Shown one piece after another: positions 16,580 through 24,969 of a DNA stretch of 64,000 nucleotides. The position numbers were made by a program, and so were the translations under genes. The stretch lies in the NCBI GenBank assembly GCA_963793845.1, contig CAWCBG010000011.1, forward strand, positions 1 through 64,000, written 5' to 3'. The stretch comes from CAWCBG01 sp963793845. Its GTDB lineage: Bacteria > Acidobacteriota > Terriglobia > Terriglobales > Acidobacteriaceae. The notes below the pieces were generated by a model, which was not told where the DNA came from, ran no database searches, and was given only the letters and a program-made list of their open reading frames with translations. Numbering within the stretch: position 1 is the stretch's first letter; each line of letters opens with the position of its first letter.

Positions 16580-17140
16580 ATGAAAAGAATACCGTTTCTC
16601 GCTATCGTCCTGCTGGCATTTGCATTTGCCGCCCATGCCCAGGACACGATAAAGAAAGATGCAGCCGTCAAACCTGCCGATCCGGAATCGAAAGTCGTGC
16701 TCGATTCCTGGAATGAGATTGGCCGCAAGCTGACGGCGCTGGCCGAAGATTTTCCTGAGGACAAATATGACTTCAAGCCGACACCCGCGCAGCGGAGCTT
16801 CGCCGAGCAATTACTGCACGCGGCGGGTTCAATGTATTACTTCACCAATCCTGTGATGGGGCGCAAGCCTCCCGCGGCAGAAGATCCAAAGCGCGACCAG
16901 TACAAAACAAAGGCCGACATCGTGGCATTCGTAAAGAAATCCGTTGCCGACGGCGCCGCTGCCATTCAGTCAAAGGGCGAGAAAGGCCTGATGCAGACTG
17001 TCGTATACGGTGATCAGAAAGCGCGCGTTATCGACATTGCATACGGCATCATCGAGCATAGCGGAGAACACTACGGCCAGCTCGTTGTGTACTACCGCCT
17101 CGCAGGTCTTGTGCCGCCGGAGTCGCGGCCCAAGAAGTAA
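16580..17140 (+). CDS. Exported DinB-family protein
   Basis: ATG 16580 (GGAG upstream) starts a signal peptide (RIPFLAIVLLAFAFAAHAQ). The mature 165 residues form a four-helix DinB-like domain: VLDSWNEIGRKLTALAEDFP, the helix with FAEQLLHAAGSMYY carrying one candidate metal histidine, and GIIEHSGEHYGQLVVYYR carrying two more. DinB/YfiT proteins bind a divalent metal; secreted versions are frequent in acidobacteria and of unknown function. It follows the SRPBCC gene by 44 bases on the same strand and may share its transcript. Confidence 0.85.
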   Translation: MKRIPFLAIVLLAFAFAAHAQDTIKKDAAVKPADPESKVVLDSWNEIGRKLTALAEDFPEDKYDFKPTPAQRSFAEQLLHAAGSMYYFTNPVMGRKPPAAEDPKRDQYKTKADIVAFVKKSVADGAAAIQSKGEKGLMQTVVYGDQKARVIDIAYGIIEHSGEHYGQLVVYYRLAGLVPPESRPKK

Positions 17141-17611
17141 AGCTCAAGAGCCCAGGTACCCCGTCCTTATCGCGCGCCGTTTGCGCGAATGGGCGGGATT
17201 TTGGTCTTTGGGACCGTCAGTATTCAATGCGCCGCGCGGCATATGGATATCTCTGCTTTCGTTCCGCTGGGTGCCCCATACATTCGCGTCTTTTGCGAAT
17301 GTGTGGGATCAGAGGCAGTCTATAACCAACCTTAAACCGATGCCTACCGGTCAACTCATACCGACGTCTCCCACACAACGAAAACCGTTGTGTGGGACAC
17401 CCGGCGTTGCTTGTTTATGTAGCCTGGGGACAGTTGGTGAGTCGTCGGCCAACAGGAAGTTATCCGGCTTTTTGTCTCGACTTATCCATCCAAACAACTC
17501 GGAGCGCCAAGAGCGCGGGACGGTTCATCCGCTCATGGATGATTTTCTGGGTATGGCGCGAGGATCATTTCGCCGTCTTCTCCTAGCACGACAGGTTAGC
17601 GATGCCTTGGA
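17141..17611. other. Intergenic repeat region with two strong hairpins
   Basis: No gene is visible in 471 bases between dinB and rmuC. The stretch holds ACATTCGC/GCGAATGT (17280-17287 with 17295-17302) and a perfect 11-bp stem at 17370-17396 with an AAAAC loop. They are flanked by GGGTGCCCCAT and GTGGGAT/GTGGGACAC sequences of the kind found as dispersed repeats in acidobacterial intergenic regions. Either hairpin could also terminate transcription from the converging genes. Confidence 0.6.
17370..17396. repeat. Perfect 11-bp hairpin
   Basis: CCCACACAACG (17370-17380) pairs fully with CGTTGTGTGGG (17386-17396) around AAAAC. It sits between convergent genes and belongs with the neighbouring hairpin at 17280-17302 to one repeat cluster. 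Confidence 0.7.
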
Positions 17612-19012
17612 TCACTTCTGCGTTACCTTGTCCTCCGCGAATGGCAGCGTTCCTTCCACGGCATCCTCCCAGTCCGCCGCCTCCAGTTCCCGGGGAGTTG
17701 GCTCGAGCTGTTCGAGCTCAGGCAACAAGTCCGAACTGAGCGAGCGATCCAAATCTGACAGCTTCCGTGCCGCGGGGAACACACGCCGCTCCAGCGAACC
17801 CAGCATTTCGTTGTACGACTTCACCGCACCGCCCAACTTCTTGCCGACATCCTCAATATGGCCGGCCATCTTGCAAAGCCGCTCGTAGACCTGCTTTCCC
17901 GACTCACTGATTTCGCGTGCGCGTTCCGCCAGGTTCTTCTGATTCCATCCGTAAGCGACGGCTTTCAACAGGGCAATCAGCGTAGTCGGCGAGGCCACAA
18001 TCACCTTCTGGCTCACGCCGTATTCGATCAACTCCGCATCGACATCCATGGCGGCGCGAAAGAACACTTCGCCAGGCAGAAACAGCACCACGAACTCCGG
18101 CGACGGCTGGAACTGCGCCCAGTAGGTCTTCGCTGATAGCTGGTCAATATGCTGGCGAATCTGCCGCGCGTGGTCGGTCAGCCGGGCTTTTCGCGTGACT
18201 TCGTCTGGGGCCTCCATCGCCGCAAGATAAGCCGTGAGCGGCGCTTTGGCGTCGATGACGATGTGCTTCCCGCCAGGCAGTCGCACAACCACGTCGGGAC
18301 GATAGCGACGGTCGTCGCTGGTGACCGTTACCTGCTCCTGGAAGTCGCCACAGTACTCCAGCATGCCGGCCATCTCGATCACGCGATGCAACTGCATCTC
18401 GCCCCAGCGGCCGCGCGCCTGCGGCTCGCGCAGCGCCTTCACCAGGTTGCCGGTTTCGGTTTGCAGACTTGCCTGCGTCTTCAACAGCGATTCGACTTGC
18501 GCGGTCAGAGAGCCGTAAGCCTCGGCGCGCGACTTCTCCAGGTCGCGGACCTGCTGGTCCACCTGCTTTAGCGATTCAGTAATCGGCTTTACCAGTGTCT
18601 CGACAGCCTTCTCACGCGCTTCCAGTTCCCCTTTCGCTTCGGATTGGACCTTTGCCAGCGTGCTCTTTGCCAACTCCAGAAAGTTGGCATTGTTGCTCTC
18701 GAGCGCTGTCGCCGCCAGAGCCTTGAACTGCATCTTGAGTTGTTCAGTGGCATCCAGCAGCAACTGCTGCTTCTCGGCGGCGCTCTCCCGTTCGGCTTCC
18801 AGGCGAGAAGTCAGCGCAGCCCGTGCTTCGGCAAGCGTGCGATTCTCCTCGGAGTGACGCTGCAAGGCCGTACGAGCTGCGGCGAGATCCTGCGCCAGCG
18901 CGGTATTGCTATCTTCCAGTGCGGCAGTGCGGGAACGGGCGAGCAGCCATCCAAGCATCCCACCGAGCGAAAGAATAACGAAACCAACAACGACGACCGT
19001 GAGAGTGTTCAT
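17612..19012 (-). CDS. rmuC: DNA recombination protein RmuC
   Basis: From ATG 19012 the product is 466 residues. An N-terminal membrane anchor (LTVVVVGFVILSLGGMLGWL) is followed by a long coiled coil (about residues 25-170). The RmuC nuclease-like domain then carries ARGRWGEMQLHRVIEMAGM, PDVVVRLPGGKHIVIDAKAP and FLPGEVFFRAAMDVDAELIE. The D...IDAK pattern matches the PD-(D/E)xK-type core proposed for the family. RmuC limits inversion between short inverted repeats and helps in DNA repair; biochemistry is limited. A longer upstream frame is spurious. Confidence 0.93.
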   Translation of the reverse strand: MNTLTVVVVGFVILSLGGMLGWLLARSRTAALEDSNTALAQDLAAARTALQRHSEENRTLAEARAALTSRLEAERESAAEKQQLLLDATEQLKMQFKALAATALESNNANFLELAKSTLAKVQSEAKGELEAREKAVETLVKPITESLKQVDQQVRDLEKSRAEAYGSLTAQVESLLKTQASLQTETGNLVKALREPQARGRWGEMQLHRVIEMAGMLEYCGDFQEQVTVTSDDRRYRPDVVVRLPGGKHIVIDAKAPLTAYLAAMEAPDEVTRKARLTDHARQIRQHIDQLSAKTYWAQFQPSPEFVVLFLPGEVFFRAAMDVDAELIEYGVSQKVIVASPTTLIALLKAVAYGWNQKNLAERAREISESGKQVYERLCKMAGHIEDVGKKLGGAVKSYNEMLGSLERRVFPAARKLSDLDRSLSSDLLPELEQLEPTPRELEAADWEDAVEGTLPFAEDKVTQK

Positions 19013-19165
19013 AGACAATACCAAGCGACAATGACTTATTGTAGGGCTCTCCTCTGAGGAAAAGAAGCGGCGACGGCTGGCAAGGTCAGTACCCCCCCGC
19101 ATCAAAGTGCCGATGGCTGCGTCTAAACAACGGATGCTATTGCTCCTCAAGCCTCCCTCGTCCTG

Positions 19166-19960
19166 GTGACTTTGCTGATCCTGCCGGTGACTTCGCTCTC
19201 GGCGCAGCCGGCTGCCGACCAGGCCCCGTCGCAATTCGACGAGACAGCGGAGCGCCAGCTAGTACAGCTCATCAATCAATCTCGCGCTGAGGCCGGGCTG
19301 CCCGCGCTGGCAGTGGATCAGCGCCTCACGCAGGCGGCTCGCAAACACACCGTCCTGATGATTCAACACAAGGACCTGGAGCATCAGTATGCCGGCGAGC
19401 CCGCGCTGCCGCTGCGGGTGGCCAATGAGAACGTCCGGTCTGACAAGCAGGCAGAAAACATCGCGCTGGAGATTGACGCCGCTGGCGCCCATGCCGCGTT
19501 GATGCATTCGGCCGGGCATCGCGCCAACATCATGAATCCTGATTACAACGCTGTCGGGGTGGGCGTGATCAACACCGGCCAGGAGATCTACGTGACCGAA
19601 GACTTCGCGCGGCGCCAACCCGACTACTCTCAGCATCAGGCAGACGCTGTGCTGCAACACGCGATCGAGCAATATGCCATCGAACACAAAGTAAGGCCGC
19701 CAGTTCGCCGGCCGGCAGCCAAGCTGCATGACGCCGCCTGCAACATGGCCTTGAACGATTCCCTCAACACGGATACGCAGCTCGGCCTGCCAGGTGTCCA
19801 TGGGCTGCTGGAGTGGACTGCGAACGAACTGGAGGAGCTGCCGCCCAACGCGAAGGAGCAGCTGGCGCAACCCCAGGCGGGCTATTCCTTTGGAGTGTGT
19901 TACGCCCCCAGTGTGAGTCACCCTGGAGGCGTGTATTGGGTAGTAATGGTGTTCTATTAG
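19166..19960 (+). CDS. Exported CAP-domain (SCP/YkwD-like) protein
   Basis: The mature protein contains a CAP domain: LVQLINQSRAEAGLPALAVD, ARKHTVLMIQHKDLEHQY (with a cavity histidine), ENIALEIDAAGAHAALMHSA, GHRANIMNPDYNAVGVGVI and YVTEDFA. Family members are secreted; activity is usually unknown. A second region of about 90 residues follows with no recognised domain. The start is problematic. GTG 19166 gives a very short signal sequence, while MAASKQRMLLLL, encoded from ATG 19113 in another frame, would make an ideal n-region. A frameshift near 19145-19160 is possible. Confidence 0.8.
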   Translation: MTLLILPVTSLSAQPAADQAPSQFDETAERQLVQLINQSRAEAGLPALAVDQRLTQAARKHTVLMIQHKDLEHQYAGEPALPLRVANENVRSDKQAENIALEIDAAGAHAALMHSAGHRANIMNPDYNAVGVGVINTGQEIYVTEDFARRQPDYSQHQADAVLQHAIEQYAIEHKVRPPVRRPAAKLHDAACNMALNDSLNTDTQLGLPGVHGLLEWTANELEELPPNAKEQLAQPQAGYSFGVCYAPSVSHPGGVYWVVMVFY

Positions 19961-20002
19961 GCTGCGAGCGTCCGCGACCGGAGCGCCCGATCTTCATTGC
20001 CG

Positions 20003-20278
20003 CTATTGCACGAGCCGGCTGGTGTGGACCGACTGGGCTTTGACCAGCGGAATACCGAGCTTGCAAGTCTGCGATTCCAGGCCGGCCTTGATGTACTGTT
20101 CTCCGGCCTGCATCATATGCATCCACATGCCTTGGGCCCGGCCTTTTTCGTTGAGGAACGCTGCCACTTCCGCCGCGCTCATGTTGGTTCCGAGTTCGTT
20201 CGCGAACCGTTGCAGGTGAGCCAAAGTGATTTCGGCGGTCACCTTTTCGCGCCAGCATTTCTTCTTGAGATCAATCAT
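20003..20278 (-). CDS. Hypothetical protein, 91 aa
   Basis: The small soluble protein (MIDLKKKCWREKVTAEITLA then LQRFANELGTNMSAAEVAAF) looks like a compact all-helical domain, with a short basic start and no signal peptide. Its fairly even use of hydrophobic positions argues that it is real. The family is unknown to me. It stands alone, divergent from the DUF72 gene and convergent with the CAP gene. No regulatory site is evident. Confidence 0.6.
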   Translation of the reverse strand: MIDLKKKCWREKVTAEITLAHLQRFANELGTNMSAAEVAAFLNEKGRAQGMWMHMMQAGEQYIKAGLESQTCKLGIPLVKAQSVHTSRLVQ

Positions 20279-20494
20279 TTCTGCTTCCCGACAGAATTGG
20301 ATTTTGCTTGCAGTAATAGAAATACTGTCAGGAGAGCGCTGTCCAAATGGCAGACATCACCTGCCGCTGTGACATTCGTCACAGGAGCGGGGTTTGTCGG
20401 AAGACTCGCCACCGAGGATAAGGAGTTTGATCGTCGATTTTGGGTTTGGTGGTGAACAAACCATTGGGTCCGCCTGTGCTACGCTGCCATCGGC

Positions 20495-21394
20495 ATGGAA
20501 GGTCTTCCCCGCATCTACGTCGGCACCGCCGGGTGGTCGTACAAGGACTGGGAAGGCATCGTCTATCCGGCGCAGATCAAGAAGTCGCAGCACCCGGTCG
20601 AGTACATGGCGCAGTATATCGACCTGCTGGAGATCAACACTTCCTTCTACGGACACATCAAGCCGGAATGGGGCAAGCTGTGGAGTCGCATGGCGCGGGC
20701 GGTGAATCCAGATTTTGTGTTCACCGCAAAACTGAACCGGGCATTCACCCACTCGCCGATCGCGATCCTTGAGAGCACCTCGGCCGAGACGATACGGGCT
20801 ACCGACGAAGATGAACGACTGGCCAAAGAGGGGCTGGACTCGCTGGCGGCGGAGAACGCATTGGGTGCTCTGCTGGTGCAGTTCCCCATCTCGTTCAAGA
20901 ATACGAATCAAAATCGCGACCATCTCGATGGGGTCATCGAGAAATTCAAACCCTATCCGCTGGTGGTGGAAGTGCGCCATAGCAGCTGGACCAACGAAGG
21001 CACGCTGCGTTATTTCGCGGAAAAAGGAATCGCTTTCTGCAATATCGATCAGCCGCGCCTGGGCAAGGCGGTCGCACCGAGCGATCATGTCACTTCCCAG
21101 CTCGGTTATGTGCGCCTGCACGGACGTAACTATGAGCAGTGGTTCGACAGCGACTCCCGCAACGACCGCTACAACTACCTCTATACCGATCCCGAACTGC
21201 AATCGTGGAAGACACGCATCGCTGCCGTTGCAGCGAAAGCGCAGAAAACCTTTGTCGTGGCCAACAATCATTTCGAAGGGAAAGCAGCGGTGAACGCTCT
21301 CCAACTCAAGCACATGATCACGGGCCGGCCGGTAAAGGTCCCGCCCACGTTGCAGCAGCGCTATTGGGAACTGGGCGAGATTGCGGAGAAGTGA
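20495..21394 (+). CDS. DUF72-family TIM-barrel protein
   Basis: The 299-residue protein shows the DUF72 hallmarks: RIYVGTAGWSYKDWEGIVYP at the N-terminus, QYIDLLEINTSFYG, PDFVFTAKLNRAFTHS, LGALLVQFPISFKNT, LVVEVRHSSWT, GYVRLHGRNY and TFVVANNHFEGKAAVNA. Known structures of the family are TIM barrels; the function is still unclear, though conserved acidic and aromatic residues suggest a hydrolase or nucleic-acid enzyme. The length is somewhat above the usual 240-280. It is monocistronic. Confidence 0.9.
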   Translation: MEGLPRIYVGTAGWSYKDWEGIVYPAQIKKSQHPVEYMAQYIDLLEINTSFYGHIKPEWGKLWSRMARAVNPDFVFTAKLNRAFTHSPIAILESTSAETIRATDEDERLAKEGLDSLAAENALGALLVQFPISFKNTNQNRDHLDGVIEKFKPYPLVVEVRHSSWTNEGTLRYFAEKGIAFCNIDQPRLGKAVAPSDHVTSQLGYVRLHGRNYEQWFDSDSRNDRYNYLYTDPELQSWKTRIAAVAAKAQKTFVVANNHFEGKAAVNALQLKHMITGRPVKVPPTLQQRYWELGEIAEK

Positions 21395-21621
21395 GAGCGG
21401 CTGTCAGTTGTCAACTGTCGGCAACTAGCCAAAGATTCCGCCGCGCCAACCGCTTTTACCGACCACTGACAACCGACAACTGACAACCGAACTTGCGCAA
21501 TTCATCCTTGTTTCATCAGTAGGCTGGGAACCTTTTAGAGGCTCGTCCGTATAACACTTAGGAAGTTGAACCGGGTCGTCATAAAGGCACCAGGCGCAAC
21601 GCACTTACAAAGGAGTTGGTT

Positions 21622-21744
21622 ATGGACGCGAAAATGAATTGGCTCATCGACAACATCGCAATCCGCGTCACCCTGAACACGGTGGCGTTTGCGCTCTGGA
21701 TTGGCACTGCGGTCGCGTTGCTGGCACTCGGCGCGAGAGGCTAA
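21622..21744 (+). CDS. Small single-span membrane protein, 40 aa
   Basis: AAAGGAG at about 21609-21615 precedes ATG 21622 at ideal spacing. The 40-codon frame has an amphipathic start (MDAKMNWLIDNIAIRV), one membrane helix (TVAFALWIGTAVALLALGA) and ends RG-stop. A rho-independent terminator follows 50 bases later (21796-21827). A ribosome site, a helix and a terminator together make a real small gene likely. Function is unknown; such peptides often modulate membrane complexes. Confidence 0.6.
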   Translation: MDAKMNWLIDNIAIRVTLNTVAFALWIGTAVALLALGARG

Positions 21745-21795
21745 CAGATCTGATCCGACATCGTAATCGCGCGCGCCCCCAGCGCAGCGCACTGC

Positions 21796-21827
21796 AAACC
21801 CGCTTGCTCCCCCGGTAGGCGGGTTTT
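21796..21827 (+). terminator. Intrinsic terminator after the 40-aa membrane protein
   Basis: AAACCCGC (21796-21803) pairs with GCGGGTTT (21819-21826), followed by TTTTGTGTT. It closes the short transcription unit begun upstream of 21622 and insulates the gene at 21881. Confidence 0.75.
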
Positions 21828-21880
21828 GTGTTGACAGCCTCGACTAGCTGCACGATGCTGTTGCAATCCTCGGGGAGAGC

Positions 21881-22489
21881 ATGGGCAAAGAAGCTGTCTG
21901 CGTAGTTCACCATGAGGGCTGGTCGTCGAGTGGGAAGGCGCTGCTCGAGACGAACGAGATTCTGTTTCGCGGCGATTTCCGCTTGAACATTCCTTTGTCG
22001 TCGCTGAAGTCAGTGGTCGCGCAGGGCAGCGAACTTCATTTGAAGTGGCCGCAGGGCTCGGCAGTTTTTGAACTCGACGGTCATGCCGAGAAGTGGGCGC
22101 ACAAGATTCTTCATCCCAAGAGCACCGCGGAGAAGTTGGGCATCAAGCCTGAACTTGTCGTCTCGGCGTTGGCGATAAGCGACACGAAGTTCGTCGAGGA
22201 CTTGCGGGCCGGAGCAAAATCGTTCTCGGATAGCAGGCCGCTGAAAGACTCTGAACTTATTTTCTTTGGTGCAGACAATGCGGCCTCTCTCGCGCGGGCG
22301 CGAAAACTCTCGCGGTCTCTTGCCAGCGCCGGCGCGTTATGGATTGTCTATCCCAAAGGCAAGCAGGAGATTCGCGAGATTGAAGTGCTGGCCGCCGGAA
22401 GAGCCGCGGGACTGGTGGATGTAAAGGTGGTCAGCTTCTCAGCCACGCATACGGCGTTGAAATTCGTCAGGCCGAAGGCGAGCCGGTAA
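21881..22489 (+). CDS. Conserved hypothetical protein, 202 aa
   Basis: The protein is soluble and seems to contain two parts. An N-terminal beta-rich domain (residues about 1-85) includes VVHHEGWSSSGKALLETNEI and FRGDFRLNIPLSSLKSVVAQ, resembling a PH-like sheet. A C-terminal alpha/beta part (about 115-202) includes LIFFGADNAASLARARKLSR, SAGALWIVYPKGKQEI and AAGLVDVKVVSFSATHTALK. The second half resembles DUF3052-type proteins. No catalytic motif is visible and the function is unknown. It is monocistronic, convergent with the ribosomal operon. Confidence 0.7.
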   Translation: MGKEAVCVVHHEGWSSSGKALLETNEILFRGDFRLNIPLSSLKSVVAQGSELHLKWPQGSAVFELDGHAEKWAHKILHPKSTAEKLGIKPELVVSALAISDTKFVEDLRAGAKSFSDSRPLKDSELIFFGADNAASLARARKLSRSLASAGALWIVYPKGKQEIREIEVLAAGRAAGLVDVKVVSFSATHTALKFVRPKASR

Positions 22490-22664
22490 GAGTTGGTGAG
22501 CCGTCGAGGAACCAGCTGTTTATCGGTTGTGCAAGAGTGCCCGGCAAAAGCAGGTTCCTCCACCTCGGACTTACGCCCGCCGCTCGGAATGACGAATGAT
22601 TCGGCGCTGCACTCCCCGTTAACACTAACTAAAGCTGCGCTCTTTCAAAAACTCGCACGCAGCA

Positions 22665-22696
22665 ACGCCCACCGCATCCTGAGACACGGTGGGCGT
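22665..22696 (-). terminator. Terminator of the rpsP-khpA-rimM-trmD-rplS operon
   Basis: A 10-bp perfect stem (22665-22674 with 22687-22696) lies 33 bases beyond the rplS stop. Read on the minus strand a T-rich run (GTTTTTG) follows about ten bases later. This is the likely end of the operon. Confidence 0.65.
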
Positions 22697-22728
22697 GGTG
22701 ATTTCGTTCGATGTGCCCAGTGGACGGG

Positions 22729-23094
22729 CTAGTGAGCCTGCGTGCGGGTATCGACTTCGCGCAGACGGGCGGCCTTGCCGCGCAGTCCCCGCAGGTAATA
22801 CAGCTTGGCTCGGCGGACGTGCGACGAGCGCAGCACATCGATCTTGTCGATCACCTTCGAGTTCAGCGGGAAGATACGCTCGACGCCCTGGCCGAAGCTC
22901 ATCTTGCGAACCGTGAAGCTGGGTTGCGTGCCGTTGCTCTTGGAGATGACGACACCCTCGAACGCCTGCAAGCGCTCCTTGTCGCCTTCCTTAATCTTTA
23001 CGTGCACTCGAACCGAATCGCCTGGACGGAAGCTGGGTAGATCGGTGCGGCGTGTCTTGGCAATAAGCCGGTCAATAATGGGAGAATTCGACAT
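22729..23094 (-). CDS. rplS: Ribosomal protein L19
   Basis: The 121-residue product matches L19 throughout: LPSFRPGDSVRVHVKIKEGD, KERLQAFEGVVISKSNG, SFTVRKMSFGQGVERIFPLN and SSHVRRAKLYYLRGLRGKAA. L19 sits at the 30S-50S interface of the ribosome. I chose ATG 23094 (MSNSPIIDR), with AAGG upstream, over a frame starting eight codons earlier. It is the last gene of the operon, separated from trmD by 189 bases that contain a dispersed repeat. Confidence 0.97.
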   Translation of the reverse strand: MSNSPIIDRLIAKTRRTDLPSFRPGDSVRVHVKIKEGDKERLQAFEGVVISKSNGTQPSFTVRKMSFGQGVERIFPLNSKVIDKIDVLRSSHVRRAKLYYLRGLRGKAARLREVDTRTQAH

Positions 23095-23183
23095 AGTCCT
23101 TTTCCTTCTGTGTCGCACGCAGCGGACGATTCGCCCCTGCGGCCAAATCTCTTCAGGTTGTCATCGAGCGTCACCGCTCTACC

Positions 23184-23250
23184 CTGTCATCTTGAGCGGA
23201 GGTTCGCGTCTTTTGCGAACCGGAGTCGAAGGACCCCTATTCCCGCCCAG
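23184..23250. repeat. Dispersed hairpin repeat, copy 1 (between trmD and rplS)
   Basis: The unit CTGTCAT-CTTGAGCGGAGG-TTCGCG...CGCGAACC-type hairpin, then GGAGTCGAAGGACCCCTATTC, runs from 23184 to about 23250. A near-identical copy lies at 24155-24222 and a shorter one at 47091-47125. It is non-coding and sits inside the operon, so it must be transcribed. Confidence 0.75.
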
Positions 23251-23283
23251 CACATCTGTGTGAAATCTCGTCCCTAGTGGGAC

Positions 23284-24111
23284 TCAAAAGCCTTTTTCGC
23301 TCGCTTCAATCTCGTCAAGCAACTTGCGGTCTTCCCTGCTCAAACTCGCATCGCGCAGCAGATCAGGCCGATTGCGCAGTGTCTTTTGCAGCGCCTGGCG
23401 TCGCCGCCAGCGACGAATCTCGTCATGGTTCCCGTTTACCAGAACCTCAGGAAGCGGCATCCCGCGAAACTCCGCCGGCCGCGTGTAATGCGGATAATCC
23501 AGCAGTCCCCCGGAACCACACGTCGAACTCGGCGGCTCACCAGGAACTCGTGCCTGTCGCTCCACCACACTCGCGGTGAACGACTCCTGCTGTGCCGAGG
23601 CTGCATTCCCCAGCGCGCCCGGTACCAGTCGCGACATCGTGTCCACGATAATCGCCGCTCCCAGTTCGCCGCCACTCAGCACGAAGTCGCCGACCGAGAT
23701 TTCGCTGTCCGCCAGATGCTCGCTCACACGCTCATCCACACCTTCGTAGCGTCCGCAGATCAGGATCACGCGTTCGCGCCGCATCATCTCTTGCGCCACC
23801 GCTTGGGTGAACAGCCTGCCTTGCGCCGACAGCAGAACGACGGTCTCGCGCGCCGCTGCTTGCATACGTTGGTCGCGCAGTGAAACGTTCAGCGACTCCA
23901 GGCACTCGAAGATGGGCTCAGGTTTGAGCACCATGCCTTCGCCGCCACCGAAGGGCCGGTCGTCTACCGTGCGATGGCGATCGTGTGTAAACTCCCGCAG
24001 ATCGTGGATACCGATTTCAATGAGCTCAGCCTCGCGCGCCCGGCGCACGATGCCGTAATCCAGTGGCCCACGAAAGAAGTCCGGAAAAATCGTCAGTATT
24101 TCGAACTTCAT
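23284..24111 (-). CDS. trmD: tRNA (guanine-37-N1)-methyltransferase TrmD
   Basis: The 275-residue protein is a SPOUT methyltransferase that makes m1G37 in tRNA and prevents +1 frameshifting. Visible motifs are MKFEILTIFPDFF, TVDDRPFGGGEGMVLKPEP, ILICGRYEGVDERV, the trefoil-knot segment EISVGDFVLSGGELGA and LLDYPHYTRPAEFRG. Catalytic Asp is in the GDFVLSGGE region. GGAGG precedes ATG 24111. The position between rimM and rplS is the classic operon order. Confidence 0.97.
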   Translation of the reverse strand: MKFEILTIFPDFFRGPLDYGIVRRAREAELIEIGIHDLREFTHDRHRTVDDRPFGGGEGMVLKPEPIFECLESLNVSLRDQRMQAAARETVVLLSAQGRLFTQAVAQEMMRRERVILICGRYEGVDERVSEHLADSEISVGDFVLSGGELGAAIIVDTMSRLVPGALGNAASAQQESFTASVVERQARVPGEPPSSTCGSGGLLDYPHYTRPAEFRGMPLPEVLVNGNHDEIRRWRRRQALQKTLRNRPDLLRDASLSREDRKLLDEIEASEKGF

Positions 24112-24154
24112 TCCGGCCTCCCCAGGGCGCCTGAGCGCCAGGGATTGTACCTCT

Positions 24155-24290
24155 CTGTCATCCTGAGCGCAGGTTCGCGTCTTTCGCGAACCGGGAGTCG
24201 AAGGACCCCTATTCCTGCCCAGGCCTTGCCGGGGCTAAAGCCCCAATTCCAAGGGCGTCTGTAACGCAGGCCTGAAGGCCTGCTCTACCC
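24155..24290. repeat. Two adjacent dispersed repeats between rimM and trmD
   Basis: Bases 24155-24222 repeat the 23184-23250 unit (same GTTCGCG hairpin and GAAGGACCCCTATTC end). Bases 24229-24290 belong to a second family: GGGGCTAAAGCCCC followed by GCAGGCCTGAAGGCCTGC and TCTACCC. A relative of the second family lies at 25227-25288. Both are palindromic and non-coding. Confidence 0.75.
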
Positions 24291-24336
24291 GATCATGCCC
24301 GCGTCGAGGATTCATCGACTGCACGCCCATGCCCGC

Positions 24337-24969
24337 TCACTTACGTCGCGACTTGCGTCGAACGCCGGCGGCTCGAACTTCTTCGGCTTCCGTCTTCTGC
24401 CGCAGCTTCTCGTCGACGCTCAGCGGAGCTTCCAAGTCCAGCAGGCCTTCCGGCAACCGCATCTCAATCCGCCGCTGCAGCAGATCCGACTTGAGCAAAA
24501 ACTCGGCCGCATACGGAACGAGTATTTCGTCCTTCTCCGCACTTCCCTGCCGCTGGATCACCAGCAACGGGGCCTCACCGGCTCCAAACTGCAAATCTTT
24601 CACCGTGCCCAGCATCCGCAACTCGCCGGCACTCACAATCCACACTTCGCATCCCACTAGCTCGCTGACGAACGCCGCTCCGTCTTCCAGTTCGGCACGC
24701 TGCCCAGCGGGAATCTGCAATTCCAGCTTCGCCAGCGACTCGGCATTGGTGATGCTGTCGATGCCCGCGAACTTCAGCACCACGCCGCCCTTGTGGAACC
24801 AGTGCTCCTGCAAATTCAGTTCGCGACGGCTGCCGTCTGCCGCACGGGCCCACAATTGCCGCCGCTCTGCGAAGCGCTCCGGAAAGTCGGTGTGCAACTC
24901 CGCCAAAACCTCGCCGCGCCGTCCCTGCGGACCCAGCACGCGAGCGATGGTGATGAAGTCGCCGGCTAT
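24337..24969 (-). CDS. rimM: Ribosome maturation factor RimM
   Basis: The two-domain protein assists late 30S assembly, binding S19. The RimM N-domain (ARVLGPQGRRGEVLAELHTD, FAERRQLW) and the PRC-barrel C-domain (GCEVWIVSAGELRMLGTVKD, DEILVPYAAEFLL) are clear, with a basic tail. The start is odd. The conserved first strand FITIARV is encoded upstream of the first GTG (24939), and the only matching start is an ATA at 24969-24967 overlapping the khpA stop. That would give MAGDFITIARV and 210 residues. GTG 24939 would truncate the domain, so I extend to 24969. Confidence 0.85.
   Translation of the reverse strand: MAGDFITIARVLGPQGRRGEVLAELHTDFPERFAERRQLWARAADGSRRELNLQEHWFHKGGVVLKFAGIDSITNAESLAKLELQIPAGQRAELEDGAAFVSELVGCEVWIVSAGELRMLGTVKDLQFGAGEAPLLVIQRQGSAEKDEILVPYAAEFLLKSDLLQRRIEMRLPEGLLDLEAPLSVDEKLRQKTEAEEVRAAGVRRKSRRK

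Noticed and set aside
17010..17888. 292-codon plus-strand frame
   Set aside because: It begins inside dinB in another frame and ends antisense to rmuC; the translation is Ser/Arg-rich without domains.
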